From Gracilariopsis chorda (Eukaryota; Rhodophyta; Florideophyceae; Gracilariales; Gracilariaceae): a stretch of 64,000 nucleotides of DNA. Below are positions 1-10,062 of the stretch, piece by piece; positions within the stretch are counted from its first letter, which is position 1, and each line of letters begins with the position of its first letter. Location of the stretch: NCBI GenBank assembly GCA_003194525.1, contig NBIV01000029.1, forward strand, positions 248,001-312,000. Reading direction: 5' to 3'. Made by a program: the position numbers and the translations under genes. Under the pieces are notes generated by a model, which saw only the letters and a list, made by a program, of their open reading frames with translations, was not told the origin of the DNA and ran no database searches.

Positions 1-1204
1 GGCACTGAAGTCCAACATGTACGTATCTGGTCAGATGCTGTCTTCGCCGCGACGACTATAGTGACGAAGGAACTTCGGGAATGCGGCGATGTTCGTCACT
101 GTCCGGGAATCACCCGTCAATGGTGTGTATGGGCAGAGTACTGGGCAATGCCGCACTGTCTTGAATTTCTTGTTTTCATATCATAACATCCCGCTTGTCG
201 AATGAAAAGCTGTCCGTCATCGACCGTGGTAGAAAGTGTCAAAGATTGGGCTTTGGAGCCCCGAATCTTCGTCACTACCACAATGAATGGGACTGCCCGG
301 CGCACCGTTAAGTGCTTGCTGGCGTTTCGAATGTGCTTAAGCCAGCAAGTGTAGCGCATTCGCAGCGTCAGTGGGCGAAATGTTGGCCATGGCGTTGGTT
401 GGGGATACAGAGGTCTGTTGAAAACGTAGAAAAGTCTGTAAAGCTATGTTTATTGTAGTCTACTACGATTTTTGTGTGGTTCACTGCAGCTATGTAGTGT
501 TTGCCTAATGAAAACATTTTGCAGACGTAGTCGTAGATTTGCAAAGTTTTTACTCTGGTGTGGTTTCGTTTTCTAATGGAGCTGATACTGCCTCTACCAT
601 ACGATGCCCAGCAGTTTTCTATGACAGAGGGAGTATCTGCCCTCGACTCTTCAATTTGCGCATACGTCCTAGTGAGCAAGCTTGACGAGGTGCAGTGAAC
701 GTTAGCCCTACCTGGGCGCTCCACAGACCGGCAAGGATTCTTTCATCATGATCGACCCACCTTTTCGACTTATTCAAAAGCGTACTCGTGTCACAATAGC
801 GCAAGAAATCCAAATCACTGGCGTGCTCTCCAGTCTTCATAACGCAAGAGACACAATGGAAGAGTTTTCCGTGTTCCGCGTATCATCTGCAGCAGACACG
901 AGCGGCGCTTCTAAACGCCCAAATAACCAGTGGAGAGGCCGTGAAGGCCAATTGGTCATAAATAAAATGATGTAAACGACTCTCAATCCCCAGTTCTTAG
1001 TATTGCGCGTTTCGCTATAGTGCCAAGCCACCAGATATAGCATAGGGTGGCACTATTCAGTAGAGCCTACTGTACCGAAGGGTTACCGCTGTAGGGATAG
1101 AATTGTGACACTTATAAAAGGTTGGCAGTCCGCTAAATTTGACCTTTTCTGTACCATTGTAGTCTCACCCACGAGGTCGATCCGAAGCCTATTTTTGTAC
1201 TGTA
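1..1204. other. Left-edge region, no recognised gene
   Basis: Only short overlapping reading frames (under 120 codons, mostly minus strand at 117-359, 368-724, 619-840 and 837-1043) are present and none shows a domain I recognise. They could be the remains of one decayed minus-strand coding sequence, since they follow one another in different frames, but no motif supports naming it. The stretch ends at the target-site duplication of the copia element. Confidence 0.4.
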
Positions 1205-1209
1205 CTTAC

Positions 1210-1274
1210 TGTGAATGGAAGGCAGTGCCTCTCATTCTTTACTTCGTCGTCGTTTTCGTCTGTCTTAAATACTA
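1210..1274 (-). repeat. 3' LTR of the copia element, part 1
   Basis: These 65 bases match 24478-24541 of the intact 5' LTR with a few substitutions and one extra base. The LTR end on the minus strand is ...TTCACA at 1210. The match stops after ...aaatacta, exactly where the Helitron array starts, and resumes at 9294. Confidence 0.85.
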
Positions 1275-1327
1275 TCTCAACACCCCACTCTTAATGATTT
1301 ATCTCAACACCCCACTCTTAATGATTT
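1274..1327 (+). repeat. 27-bp tandem duplication of the Helitron 5' terminus
   Basis: The bases at 1274-1300 are repeated exactly at 1301-1327. The repeat begins with the target A and the 5' TC of the element and ends in gattt. Unit C carries a single copy, so the duplication is private to unit A. Confidence 0.9.
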
Positions 1328-1771
1328 ACACATGTATGAGGGGGGTGTTGTTGATTGATGGGAGGCGGTGCGCCAATAAACCGCTCTGTATGCCTCTCTA
1401 CGAGCATGCAAAACTGCCATTTGGCGCAAAGCCTCCCTACCACTTAAAAAATTCAGCAGCAGCAGCAGCAGCAAAGCTTCCTGCTTACTGGCTGGCACTC
1501 CCATAATGACTGCAGTGCCATCCAGTTACACAAAGCAACGTGTCGCGCTTTCTCATCATTGGCTGGCACTGCAGTCAATTTAGGCACCTAAACACAAACC
1601 CCTACGGCTCCACATACTCTCGGCGCCACGGCGCCCCGTGGTTCTACGAGCGCTATTGCGAGCGCAAGCGAGCAAAGTGCTCGGAGAGCCTCCGAACGCC
1701 ACGAAATACACAAAGCTACAAAACCAACGCGGCGCGCAGCGCCGCCCACGGCTGAAGGCCGTTTCCACTTG
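1275..1771 (+). mobile_element. Non-autonomous Helitron, unit A
   Basis: A 497-bp unit starting TCTCAACACCCC right after an A and ending in CTTG. It shares both ends and most of its body with units B and C and its ends with the autonomous element. A 27-bp tandem duplication of the 5' end occupies 1274-1300 and 1301-1327. Inverted repeats inside it include TGACTGCAGTGCCA (1507-1520) and its complement (1564-1577). It has no coding capacity. Confidence 0.8.
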
Positions 1772-1824
1772 TCTCTCCATTATAAGTATTTGTTCCTCTA
1801 TGAGGGGGGTGTTCTTGATTGAAT

Positions 1825-1900
1825 GGAGGCGTTGCGCCACAAAATCGTCTTGCACGCCCCCGTTTGCCCATGCAAATCGCCCATTTGGCGCAACGCCTCC
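1825..1900 (+). repeat. Conserved 5' subterminal hairpin of the Helitron family
   Basis: GGAGGCGTTGCGCCA is followed about 45 bases later by its exact reverse complement, a 15-bp stem. The same hairpin recurs near the 5' end of unit B (8413-8427 with 8474-8488) and, imperfectly, in units A and C. Confidence 0.7.
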
Positions 1901-2068
1901 CTACCATTTAAAACATTCAGCAGCAGCAGCAAAGCGTACAGTTAATTAGCTGCTGCTGCTGCATGTTGACTGTGCAATGGCTGCTGAATGGCTTGCAATA
2001 CAATCAAATTGTAGTGCCAGCCACTCAGCAGCAGAAACCCAGCGGTTCATTCCAACACGTGGCACATT

Positions 2069-2149
2069 GCACTGCGCCAGTGCAGTGTATACTGAAGTTT
2101 CATTGCAGACATGCCTGCAACAGACGTATATACTGCACTGGCGCAGTGC
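2069..2149. repeat. Fold-back structure upstream of the Helitron gene
   Basis: Two 18-base arms, 2069-2086 and 2132-2149, are exact reverse complements (GCACTGCGCCAGTGCAGT). The interval between them contains another inverted repeat, TTGCAG with CTGCAA around 2103-2120. It sits about 700 bp upstream of the Rep start codon. Confidence 0.75.
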
Positions 2150-2813
2150 CAAATGCATCTCGCTTGCTGACCCTAACCACTTTTTTGCATCCCATTCGGG
2201 GTTGGCCAATAGCGCAGTGTCGTAACCTTTTGCTACTTTGGGCACTGTTTGCTGGCCTGGGACCTAAGCAAGGCCGAGCTCGTGTGCAGGTCGCCACAAG
2301 AGTAACCCACTAAGTACCACGGATCTGGGAAAAGTCAGGTGCTCCTCTGTGGTATACTGGTCGTTTGACGGCGATCAGGAAGTCTGAGGGTTTACCGGAC
2401 CTAATACCAGCTTGCTGTGCAGGGTCCGGGGCGGCTGCCGTGTCGTAACTCTTGGGGCCGGAAAGCACACTTCGGTGTGTGAGTAAAGGCAGACCAATCC
2501 TTACAACCGGACGCGGGTTAAACATCAAACGGCTTGAAAACCGGCTGGGCACACTCCGCCCGTCATAATCCAACAGGAGTGTGTCGAGAGTCCCTGTGCT
2601 GCGCACGACTGCATCGGGTAAATATAAGCCTTGCAGCAATTTGTTTTTAATTGCTGCATGCGACTAGGCCCGGTGGGTGCAACGCAACAAACTGCAACCA
2701 GTGTTTTCACTTTCAACTTTGTGTTTTATTGGGAATTATTCTGGAACTCTGGCAGATTTTCTTAACGGTTTAAAAACATAGAATTGTTTTTTTCTTTTCT
2801 TTGGTAAATTGAA

Positions 2814-4517
2814 ATGACGAGAGGAGGGCGACGTCTGAGCTCTGGTGGCATCCGATCTAACTCGGGAGGTGCCAGAGACAATTCTGGAGGTGCCAGGTTG
2901 AACGCAGGCGGTTCAAGGCAAAACGCTGGTGGTCGTCGCGTCGGCAGTGGTGGAGCACGGGCAGGAGCTGGAAGACCCCGAAGAGAACCAGCTCCTCCAT
3001 CTCCAGATGAGTTGGGAGTAAATGAGAGCGGAGCACACGTTCAAGGACCTATTGTTCCAGTGGTTGAAGAAGACGAAATTACTCCTGCACCTACTTCGGT
3101 TGCAGCAGCAGTTAGCGCAAGCGCCGCTGGAGCCAGTGGGTCCGCTGCCACAGATTTACCAACATCGTGCCCAATTCCTGGATTTCTGGAGTTTGTGAGA
3201 GGCCTTCCAAGTCACATTCCACCGCCTCCGATGCCTCCCCCTCTCCCACCGATGCCTGCAGAACAGATGCCTATTGCGATGGAATTGGAAGAGGATGAGG
3301 TCATCTCTGCTCCCTCACAGCCACCGCCATCACAGCAGCCTGCTCTGCCACAAGCTGAACAAGAGGAAGAACAGATGCCAGTCCCGATGGAAGTGGAAGA
3401 GGATGAGATCACCCCGGCTCCCTCACACCCGCCGCCGCAGCCTGCGTTGCCACAAGCTGAACAGGAAGAACAACAGATGTCCATTCCGATGGAGGTGGAA
3501 GCGGATGAGATCACACCGGCTCCCTCACACCAGCCGCAGCATCAGCCACAGCAACAGCTTGATATGACGGTCATGCACTGTGCTGGGCGTCCTGATCGAG
3601 GACTCTATCGCGTGTACTATGCGTGGGATTCCGTGGCAGCTCAGGCGAGGAATGATCCGGCCATCCGTGCAAGCGTGCCGGAGTTTGAGACGCTTCCCAC
3701 TGCAGGTCAAAGGCGATGCGGAAGATGCGGCGAACACTCACACACGCTCTCCTCCTGCCCGTACGCGGACTGGAAACTGAAAATTCATAGCTGCAAGTAT
3801 TGCGGTTGTGTTTTGCTTGGCACAGAGGTCACTGGAGTGTGCTGTGGAATGAAAAGAATGTCAGGATGGGGCGTCACGTTCCGCAGAAGGCATAGCAGTG
3901 AGTTGGTTCGCAGTCTTTATAGCCTGAGAGCCTTCCACAGCCATTTCCTCAACTTGAATACGCTTTTCGCGACGACGCAAGTGCTCATGGACATGTCGTA
4001 TGTGACGGGAGGCGGTCCCTCCTTTCTCAGACTTGAGGGCAACGCAGCTCTCGCTCTGCCCGCGCAGAACCAGAACAACACGCGCTACAGCTTTCTGTGG
4101 GGTACTGGTCCGCCTTCCTTGGATCCCTCTCACTATGCGCGTGCCAATTTTCGTGCGTTCATTCAAGACATCAACGTACGAGACATCGTGCCCAAGTTGT
4201 ACGATGTGATCCAGCCCAAGCCAGACGTGGTGCGTGAGCGGTACCGATCCATGCTTAGCACGCAACAACAACAACAAAATGCAGATACTGCCGTCGATAT
4301 CAGCATGCAGGCAGCAGAAGAGGGAGTAGTCGTACGTGGTTACCAAGGAACCCGAAGTGCCACAGTCAGTGCTCCTCACGCAGGTGCTGGGCCTCTCCCT
4401 GAAGATGGGCCTGGTGGCGGGCCAACCATGATGAGAACGCTCGTCGTGGATCCAACTGGCCTGTATCGAGTGGAGTCTCGAGTACCGCGCTTGGTAGAAG
4501 GAACCGTAACCGAATAG
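2814..4517 (+). pseudogene. Helitron Rep/helicase protein, N-terminal part
   Basis: First part of a Rep-Hel frame, 567 codons from ATG 2814 to an in-frame TAG at 4515-4517. The N-terminus has Gly-Gly-Ala-Arg type decapeptide repeats (residues 5-50) and a GRPRRE patch. Next come three acidic, proline-rich repeats centred on PMEVEEDEITPAP (about 155-245) and a CCHC knuckle (CGRCGEHSHTLSSC, near 305). After these follows the CKYCG...CC zinc-binding motif typical of the start of Helitron replication initiators. The next reading frame (4527 on) is in the same register, so the TAG is a single nonsense codon inside what was one protein. The CCHC knuckle and RGG-like head are additions not usual in plant Helitrons. 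Confidence 0.75.
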
Positions 4518-6587
4518 CACGCTGCAGTGACGAGCGCTGCTGCTGCTGGAGCAGGGGCGACTGCGAATGCCGCAAACAATGCGCAAGTGCGGTACCGACT
4601 TCTAAAACCGGCATCCAAACTTGCAGAGAAGGGCACTTTCCCTCTTCTCTACCCGTACGGTAATCAGCACGAACCATTTGACATCGGCCTGTTCCTGGAG
4701 GCATGGAACTCCACACAGCCAAGCTCAGATCTCAGCGTCAACGAGTGGAAGCTCCGAAAGCTCACCTGGGCTCAGAACGCGAAGCGACGTTTGTACTCAG
4801 ACAACATCCTCCTCAACAGTGGACCGTTGATGCAGATGTGGATGCTCCGCACGCACACAAACATTGAGGACATGCGACTACGTTTCCTGGAGAGAGAACA
4901 ACAGGCACGTATTGTACAAGAGCAAGAGATCCAGCAATCACAGCAGCAAACAGGTCATGTGTCACCATCCCAGTTCGCGCAAATGGGACGCATATTTCTG
5001 CCCGATGACTCGGTCAACTCAGCAGCGTACTGGAAGAACAAGCGCATGGATGTACAGGCGATCGTAGCGCGGAGAGGACCGCCTTCTCTGTTCATTACAA
5101 TCACCATGAACATCTGGAGAGAGGACATCCAGCGCCTTGGTATGGATACCAACAATCGGAGCGCATTTACGGCACAGAGTAACCGCCCTCGACCGTTTGA
5201 CCGACCTGATCTGATTGCAAGGGTGTACAACCAGTACGCAAACGACTTCATAAAGGACTTGGAGAAGAACTCGGAGCACATCTTCGGATTGAAGTGCCTG
5301 GGGCTTGCATCAAAGCTCGAGTTTCAGGAGCGCAATGTGCCTCATCACCACATGCTCGTGTGGCTCGAAGGAGGCGTGATTGAAGACGTTGATGTGATCG
5401 ACGAGCTGATTCGTGCAGAACTTCCTTTTCCCGGTGAAGACGACGCGTTGCGTGCCCTCATTCGTTCCATGCACAGGCACCGCCACTCCACCTATTGCCG
5501 GAATCGCGCTGGGCGTTGCAAGTTTGGATACGACCGCAACATGATTGTGCCGGAGACGTACATTGAAGAAGGCACGAATCGCGTGGTCTACCGCAGAAGA
5601 AGGCAACATGACCTCAAGATAGTGCCGTACAACCCAACTCTGACCAAGAAGTACCGCTCTCATATCAACGTAGAGCGCACGCAAGGAGGGGGCGCAGTGG
5701 CTTATCTGATGAAGTACGCGTTTAAGCAGCCCAAAGCTCAGGAGGTGGTGCTCAACGTGAGTGGTGCTAATGAGACAGGCACACACAACGAGCAGCAACA
5801 AGAGCCGCAGGTGCAGAACGACATTCGTGCATACATGCGAGCACGTGTGGTGGGCGCTGTCAATGCAGCTTGGAGAATTTTCGAGTTTCGACATGTTCAC
5901 ATCGTACCAAAAGTAGAGCGACTGGCCATTCACTTGGAAGGAGAGCGCACATTTCTGCTGAGAGGTCCCAACCAGCTTCTTTCTGCATCACAGCCGTCTA
6001 CACTGGAGAGATACTTTGCAAGGCCCGAAGCATACGCAAACATCGACTACCTTTCGTACTTTGAAAAATTTCGATTGTATCGCACGCTTCCAGCCCGCGT
6101 GCTTAACCAATACGACGGAGACAGCACCCAGGTGCCCACAGACGACTGCGATCCGCCCATGTACGTGGTAGAGCGCACGGAAGACGAGCAGTGTGTTGCA
6201 AGTATCAGAGGTGTTTCACCGTCCGACATTGAGCTATTTGCTCTGCGCTTGCTGCTCATGCATCACGGCTCGAGCTCTTATGATGACGCAAGAACTTTCA
6301 ACGGACAGCAGTATGGAACGTATCGTGAAACTGCGATTGTAAGCGGGCTGCTCGCGGACGGATCTGAGTTTGATATTGCATTCCAAGAAGCAGTGCAGAT
6401 ATACAGCACGCCCTCCGAGCTACGACGTCTGGTTGTCACACTATACCAACAAGGCGCAGACCCAGAAAAAATGGCCGTCGAAAACTGGGAGGCATTATGT
6501 AGTGACATACATACAGGAGATGAGCAGCAACGAAAGCAAGAAATGTATCGACGTGTGGTGGAGATCTCAGACCGGCACGGAGGATGA
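4518..6587 (+). pseudogene. Helitron Rep/helicase protein, HUH endonuclease part
   Basis: Same frame as the preceding part, open to a TGA at 6585-6587; the first in-frame codon usable as a start is GTG at 4527, which supports read-through of an ancestral protein rather than a separate gene. The HUH motif PHHHMLVWL (His codons 5343-5351) binds the metal of rolling-circle replication initiators. The two-tyrosine motif YLMKYAFK follows at 5703-5726 (Tyr codons 5703 and 5715). The stretch KIVPYNPTL...HINVE just before it is diagnostic of Helitron Rep domains. Known role of the family: nicks one strand at the element ends and transfers it to an A^T target. The catalytic residues are intact even though the full protein is broken. 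Confidence 0.85.
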
Positions 6588-8212
6588 CTGCTTCGCGATC
6601 ACAGCTTCTTCTCTCAACACCTACAGCAGCATCATACAGCATTGACTGAGGCGAATCGAGCTACAACAACTCGAGACGCACGAGTGGTGCGAAATTCGTC
6701 AACTTTGCAGTCAAGGTACGCCACCTTAAAACCTCGCCAAAGACAAGTCATTGACACCGTCATTGCCGCATTGCAACAACGACAGGCGCTGCAGGAGCGA
6801 ACAAGCACTCCTGGAAACGTGTTCTTTGTGCAAGGATCCGCAGGAACCGGAAAGACATACGTGCTCAACCTCCTTCGGGATATCGGAATGCTCGCCGAAA
6901 TGACTGCTACAACAATTGCAGCATCGTTGTACGAAGGTGGCCGCACGTTACATAGCTTGATCGGACTGGGTGTAGCTGACAAGGACAGTATAAGCAGCAC
7001 TACAGCCATTTTGTCAAAGTACGGTCCCCATCTCAACGCGCAGAACAGCTACGCGAAATACAACTGCTCGTCTTGGATGAGGCGTCCATGCTCTCACAAA
7101 AGCTCTTTCAACTCATGGATGCGTTGCTCAAAAATCTCTGCTGCAGTGGAATGGAAACCCCGCCTCCGTTTGGGGGCTCGACAATCGTTCTATCTGGCGG
7201 CTACTCCCAGCTGCTTCCAGTTGTTCCGCAGTTCTACATGGACCAATCCAAGTGGAAATGTGAGACAATTGTACACAAACATTCTCAACGAAGTGCCGTG
7301 GAAGAGTGATCTGTGGACATTGTGCTCGGTTCAAGTGCTGTATCTCACCGATCTAGTACGCCAAGCCGATGATCCGGCATTTGGGTCGCTTTTACGTTCC
7401 ATTGCACGCAACACAATATCCAACAACGCTCCACAACGACTCAGATTACCGGTGGCATGGAAACGGTTTACCAATTCCTGTGGAAGTGGCTCACAACACG
7501 ACGCAAGGAGGATGTGGATCTCAGCAAAATGCTCATTGCCTGCACAAATCAGTTGGTCGACGAACATAATGCGGCAGCGCTAGATCTGTTTCCTGGTGAG
7601 CGCTTCACTCTTCCGTCAGCGACAACCGTGCAACCTGTTCGTGGATAGAACCCAGAGTCTGACTTTGCCAGTTCTATCGTCCCAGAGTTTGCATATCAGT
7701 ATGTGCCTACTGGAGTACCGCCTCATAACTTGGACTTGAAGATTGGTGTGCCAGTTATGGTCATTCGGAACGTGCTGCATCCCGCTGTGGTCAACGGAAA
7801 GCTGTTCGTAGTCGTGCGTGTCGATCAATTTACGATGCAGGTGGCTCGATTCGACGAGGACAGACAAGTGCTCGAACGACAGCTCCTGCATCGTATCGAC
7901 TTCGAGTTTTCTTTCGCAGATATTCGCATGATTCGAAGGCAGTTTCGCATTCGTCTCGCGTTTGCAGCTACCGTTCACAAAGGACAGGGAAAGACGTTGG
8001 ATGGCTTGGTTGTGGATGTGCGATCCAACTTCTTCTGCGCTGGTCAGTTGTATGTCGCATTGTCGCGCGTTCGAAGGAACGACCATGTGCTGCTCCTGCA
8101 TGATCCGCAGCTTACAACCTGGAATGCGCACACAATTCATCCCATGCCTGTTCCCATCGCCAACCCAGTGCTGCCTGAAGCCATTCAGTTCTGCATCCCT
8201 CCACAACCGTAA
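6588..8212 (+). pseudogene. Helitron Rep/helicase protein, Pif1-like helicase part
   Basis: Continues the same frame after the TGA. Walker A GSAGTGKT lies at 6834-6857. The frame shifts near 7050, where the Walker B LDEASML and the motif YSQLLPVVP continue in frame 2. It shifts again near 7260 and 7440, and a TAG at 7646-7648 interrupts it once more. The C-terminal block 7703-8212 is open and carries the Pif1-family motifs FAATVHKGQGKTLDG and QLYVALSRV. Known role: unwinding DNA during rolling-circle transposition. At least three frameshifts and several stops make the helicase non-functional. The residue before YSQLLP is Gly-Gly rather than the usual Gly-Asp. Confidence 0.85.
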
Positions 8213-8310
8213 TCATATCTCTTGCATTCTTCTTTCATTGAATTAAACTACTTGCTTTTCTGCTTTTGCTTTCTCCACCCTCTTTTTTCCTCACCGCTGT
8301 TTATCACTCC

Positions 8311-8359
8311 TCCACCGCGGCGCGCAGCGCCGCCCGCGGCCGAAGGCCGCTTCCTCTTG
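8311..8359 (+). repeat. Helitron 3' terminus with twin hairpins
   Basis: Two adjacent perfect hairpins, GCGGCGC-GCA-GCGCCGC and GCGGCC-GAA-GGCCGC, are followed by TTCCTCTTG. The same twin-hairpin end closes units A (about 1730-1771), B (about 8781-8823) and C (about 9251-9293) and the minus-strand copy (62852-62885). The last four bases are CTTG or ATTG, not the canonical CTRR. Confidence 0.8.
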
Positions 8360-8823
8360 TCTCTCCATTATAAGTATTTGTTCCTCTATGAGGGGGGTGT
8401 TCTTGAATGAATGGAGGCGTTGCGCCACAAATTCGCATTGCACGCCCCCGTTTGCGCATGCAAAATGCCCATTTGGCGCAACGCCTCCCTACCACTTAAA
8501 AAATTCAGCAGCAGCAGCAGCAGCAAAGCTTGCTGCTTACTGGCTGGCACTCCCATAATGACTGCAGTGCCACCCAGTTACACAAAGCAACGTGTCTCGC
8601 TTTCTCATCATTGGCTGGCACTGCAGTCAATTTAGGCACCTAAACACAGACCCCTACGGCTCCACATACTCTCGGCGCCGCGGCGCCCCGTGGTTCTACG
8701 AGCGCTATTGCGAGCGCAAGCGAGCAAAGTGCTCGGAGAGCCTCCGAACGCCACGGAATACACAAAGCTACAAAACCAACGCGGCGCGCAGCGCCGCCCA
8801 GGGCCGAAGGCCGTTTCCAATTG
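8360..8823 (+). mobile_element. Non-autonomous Helitron, unit B
   Basis: A 464-bp unit abutting the autonomous element with no spacer. Its 5' end is of the TCTCTCCATT type shared with the autonomous element and its body is nearly the same as units A and C. It ends in CCAATTG at 8823. No coding capacity. Confidence 0.8.
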
Positions 8824-9293
8824 TCTCAACACCCCACTCTTAATGATTTACACATGTATGAGGGGGGTGTTGTTGACTGACGGGAAGCGTTGCGCCACAA
8901 ACTCGCTTTGCGCGCCCCCGTTTGCGCATGCAAAACGCCCATTTGGCGCAACGCCTCTCTACCATTTAAAAAATTCAGCAGCAGCAGCAGCAGCGAAGCT
9001 TGCTGCTTACTGGCTGGCACTCCCGTAATGACTGCAGTGCCATCCAGTTAAACAAAGCAACGTGTCGCGCTTTCTCATCATTGGCTGGCACTGCAGTCAA
9101 TTTAGGCACCTAAACACAAATCCCTACGGCTCCACATACTCTAGGCGCAGCGGCGCCCCGTGTTTCTACGAGCGCTGTTGCGAGCGCAAGCGAGCAAAGT
9201 GCTCGGAGAGCCTCCGAACGCCACGAAATACACAAAGCTACATAAACAACGCGGTGCGCAGCGCCGCCCACGGCCGAAGGCCGTTTCCACTTG
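8824..9293 (+). mobile_element. Non-autonomous Helitron, unit C
   Basis: A 470-bp unit starting TCTCAACACCCC as in unit A and ending CCACTTG at 9293, followed directly by the resumed copia LTR (tttgtgcactg). The CAACACCCC start pairs with GGGGTGTTG about 35 bases on to form a terminal stem. Confidence 0.8.
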
Positions 9294-9316
9294 TTTGTGC
9301 ACTGTAATGTTTGACA
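9294..9316 (-). repeat. 3' LTR of the copia element, part 2
   Basis: These 23 bases match 24542-24564 exactly and complete the 3' LTR interrupted by the Helitron array. On the minus strand the LTR starts TGTCAAACATTACAG at 9316. Confidence 0.85.
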
Positions 9317-9732
9317 ATCCAAGAAAGTGATGTACCAGAAAGTGATGGTGTTTGACCGTCGCCGGTGCTGCATTTCATTTTTGTATTGGATGGGGTGCCA
9401 CTCGAAGTTGTTCGCGAAGATGTTGAAACCCGTCAAGATGGAGTGGTTTTGTCAGAATGTCGGCTTCCATTTCCTCGGAGGATATGAGATTAATATGAAT
9501 GGTTTCATTGGTAACATGATGCTGCAGTAGTGATGGCGGATGTCGATATATTTGCGCTGCTTCGTCGGCGCTTGATTTTCTGCTATCATGACCGCAGAAC
9601 GATTGTCAATGTAGTGCGGCGGTGGCTGTGTGACTGCAAGTTTGGTGTCCTCGAACAGTTTGAGTATCCAGATTGTGTTTCTCGCTGCATCTGTGGCCGA
9701 TATATATTCGGCTTCTTTTTTCGATAAGGCTA

Positions 9733-9993
9733 CTACGTCCTATGGTTTTCAGCTTCAAAAAATGGGAGTGTTGTTAATGCAGTGAAGATTACCAGAAATG
9801 GACTTGCGGTTCTTGGCATTGGCATAATCCGCATCGCTGCAGACATGGAAATTGTTAACGTGGTTGGTGGGTGACTTGGTGTAGAGCAATCCATGCGTTC
9901 TGGTCCCTTTAAGGTACATGAGAAGAATTTTTGGTGCGTGCTGGTGATGTTGTTGGGGGGCAGCCATGTGCTGAGCCAGTCGGTTCGTGGCAT
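9733..9993 (-). pseudogene. Copia RNase H remnant
   Basis: Minus-strand frame with YLKGTRTHGLLY followed by CSDADYANAKNRKSISGN, the typical start of a Ty1/copia RNase H domain including the catalytic Asp-rich DADYA. Two overlapping frames cover this stretch, so a frameshift is likely. It lies downstream of the RT remnant in the expected order. Its normal role is removing the RNA strand of the RNA-DNA hybrid during reverse transcription. Confidence 0.75.
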
Positions 9994-10062
9994 AGGTTAT
10001 GTCCGGTCGCGTGCTATCCGTTATGTAGCGGATTCCCCAAGTCTTTGCCAGTACTTGGTAGC

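Larger units (their letters stand above)
1772..8359 (+). mobile_element. Autonomous-type Helitron (decayed), array member 2
   Basis: A 6588-bp unit beginning TCTCTCC directly after the CTTG end of unit A. It carries a Rep/helicase gene at 2814-8212 and ends with twin hairpins followed by TTCCTCTTG at 8359, where unit B starts at once. Its first 170 bp are homologous to the first 170 bp of unit B, and its last 50 bp to the ends of units A, B and C. A second copy lies on the minus strand from about 62838 to the window end. The gene carries stops and frameshifts, so this copy is not expected to act by itself. Confidence 0.85.

Noticed and set aside
4527-6587. Reading the HUH part as a separate gene with its own start
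   Set aside because: It is in the same register as the preceding frame and starts with GTG; a single nonsense codon in one Rep-Hel gene explains it better.
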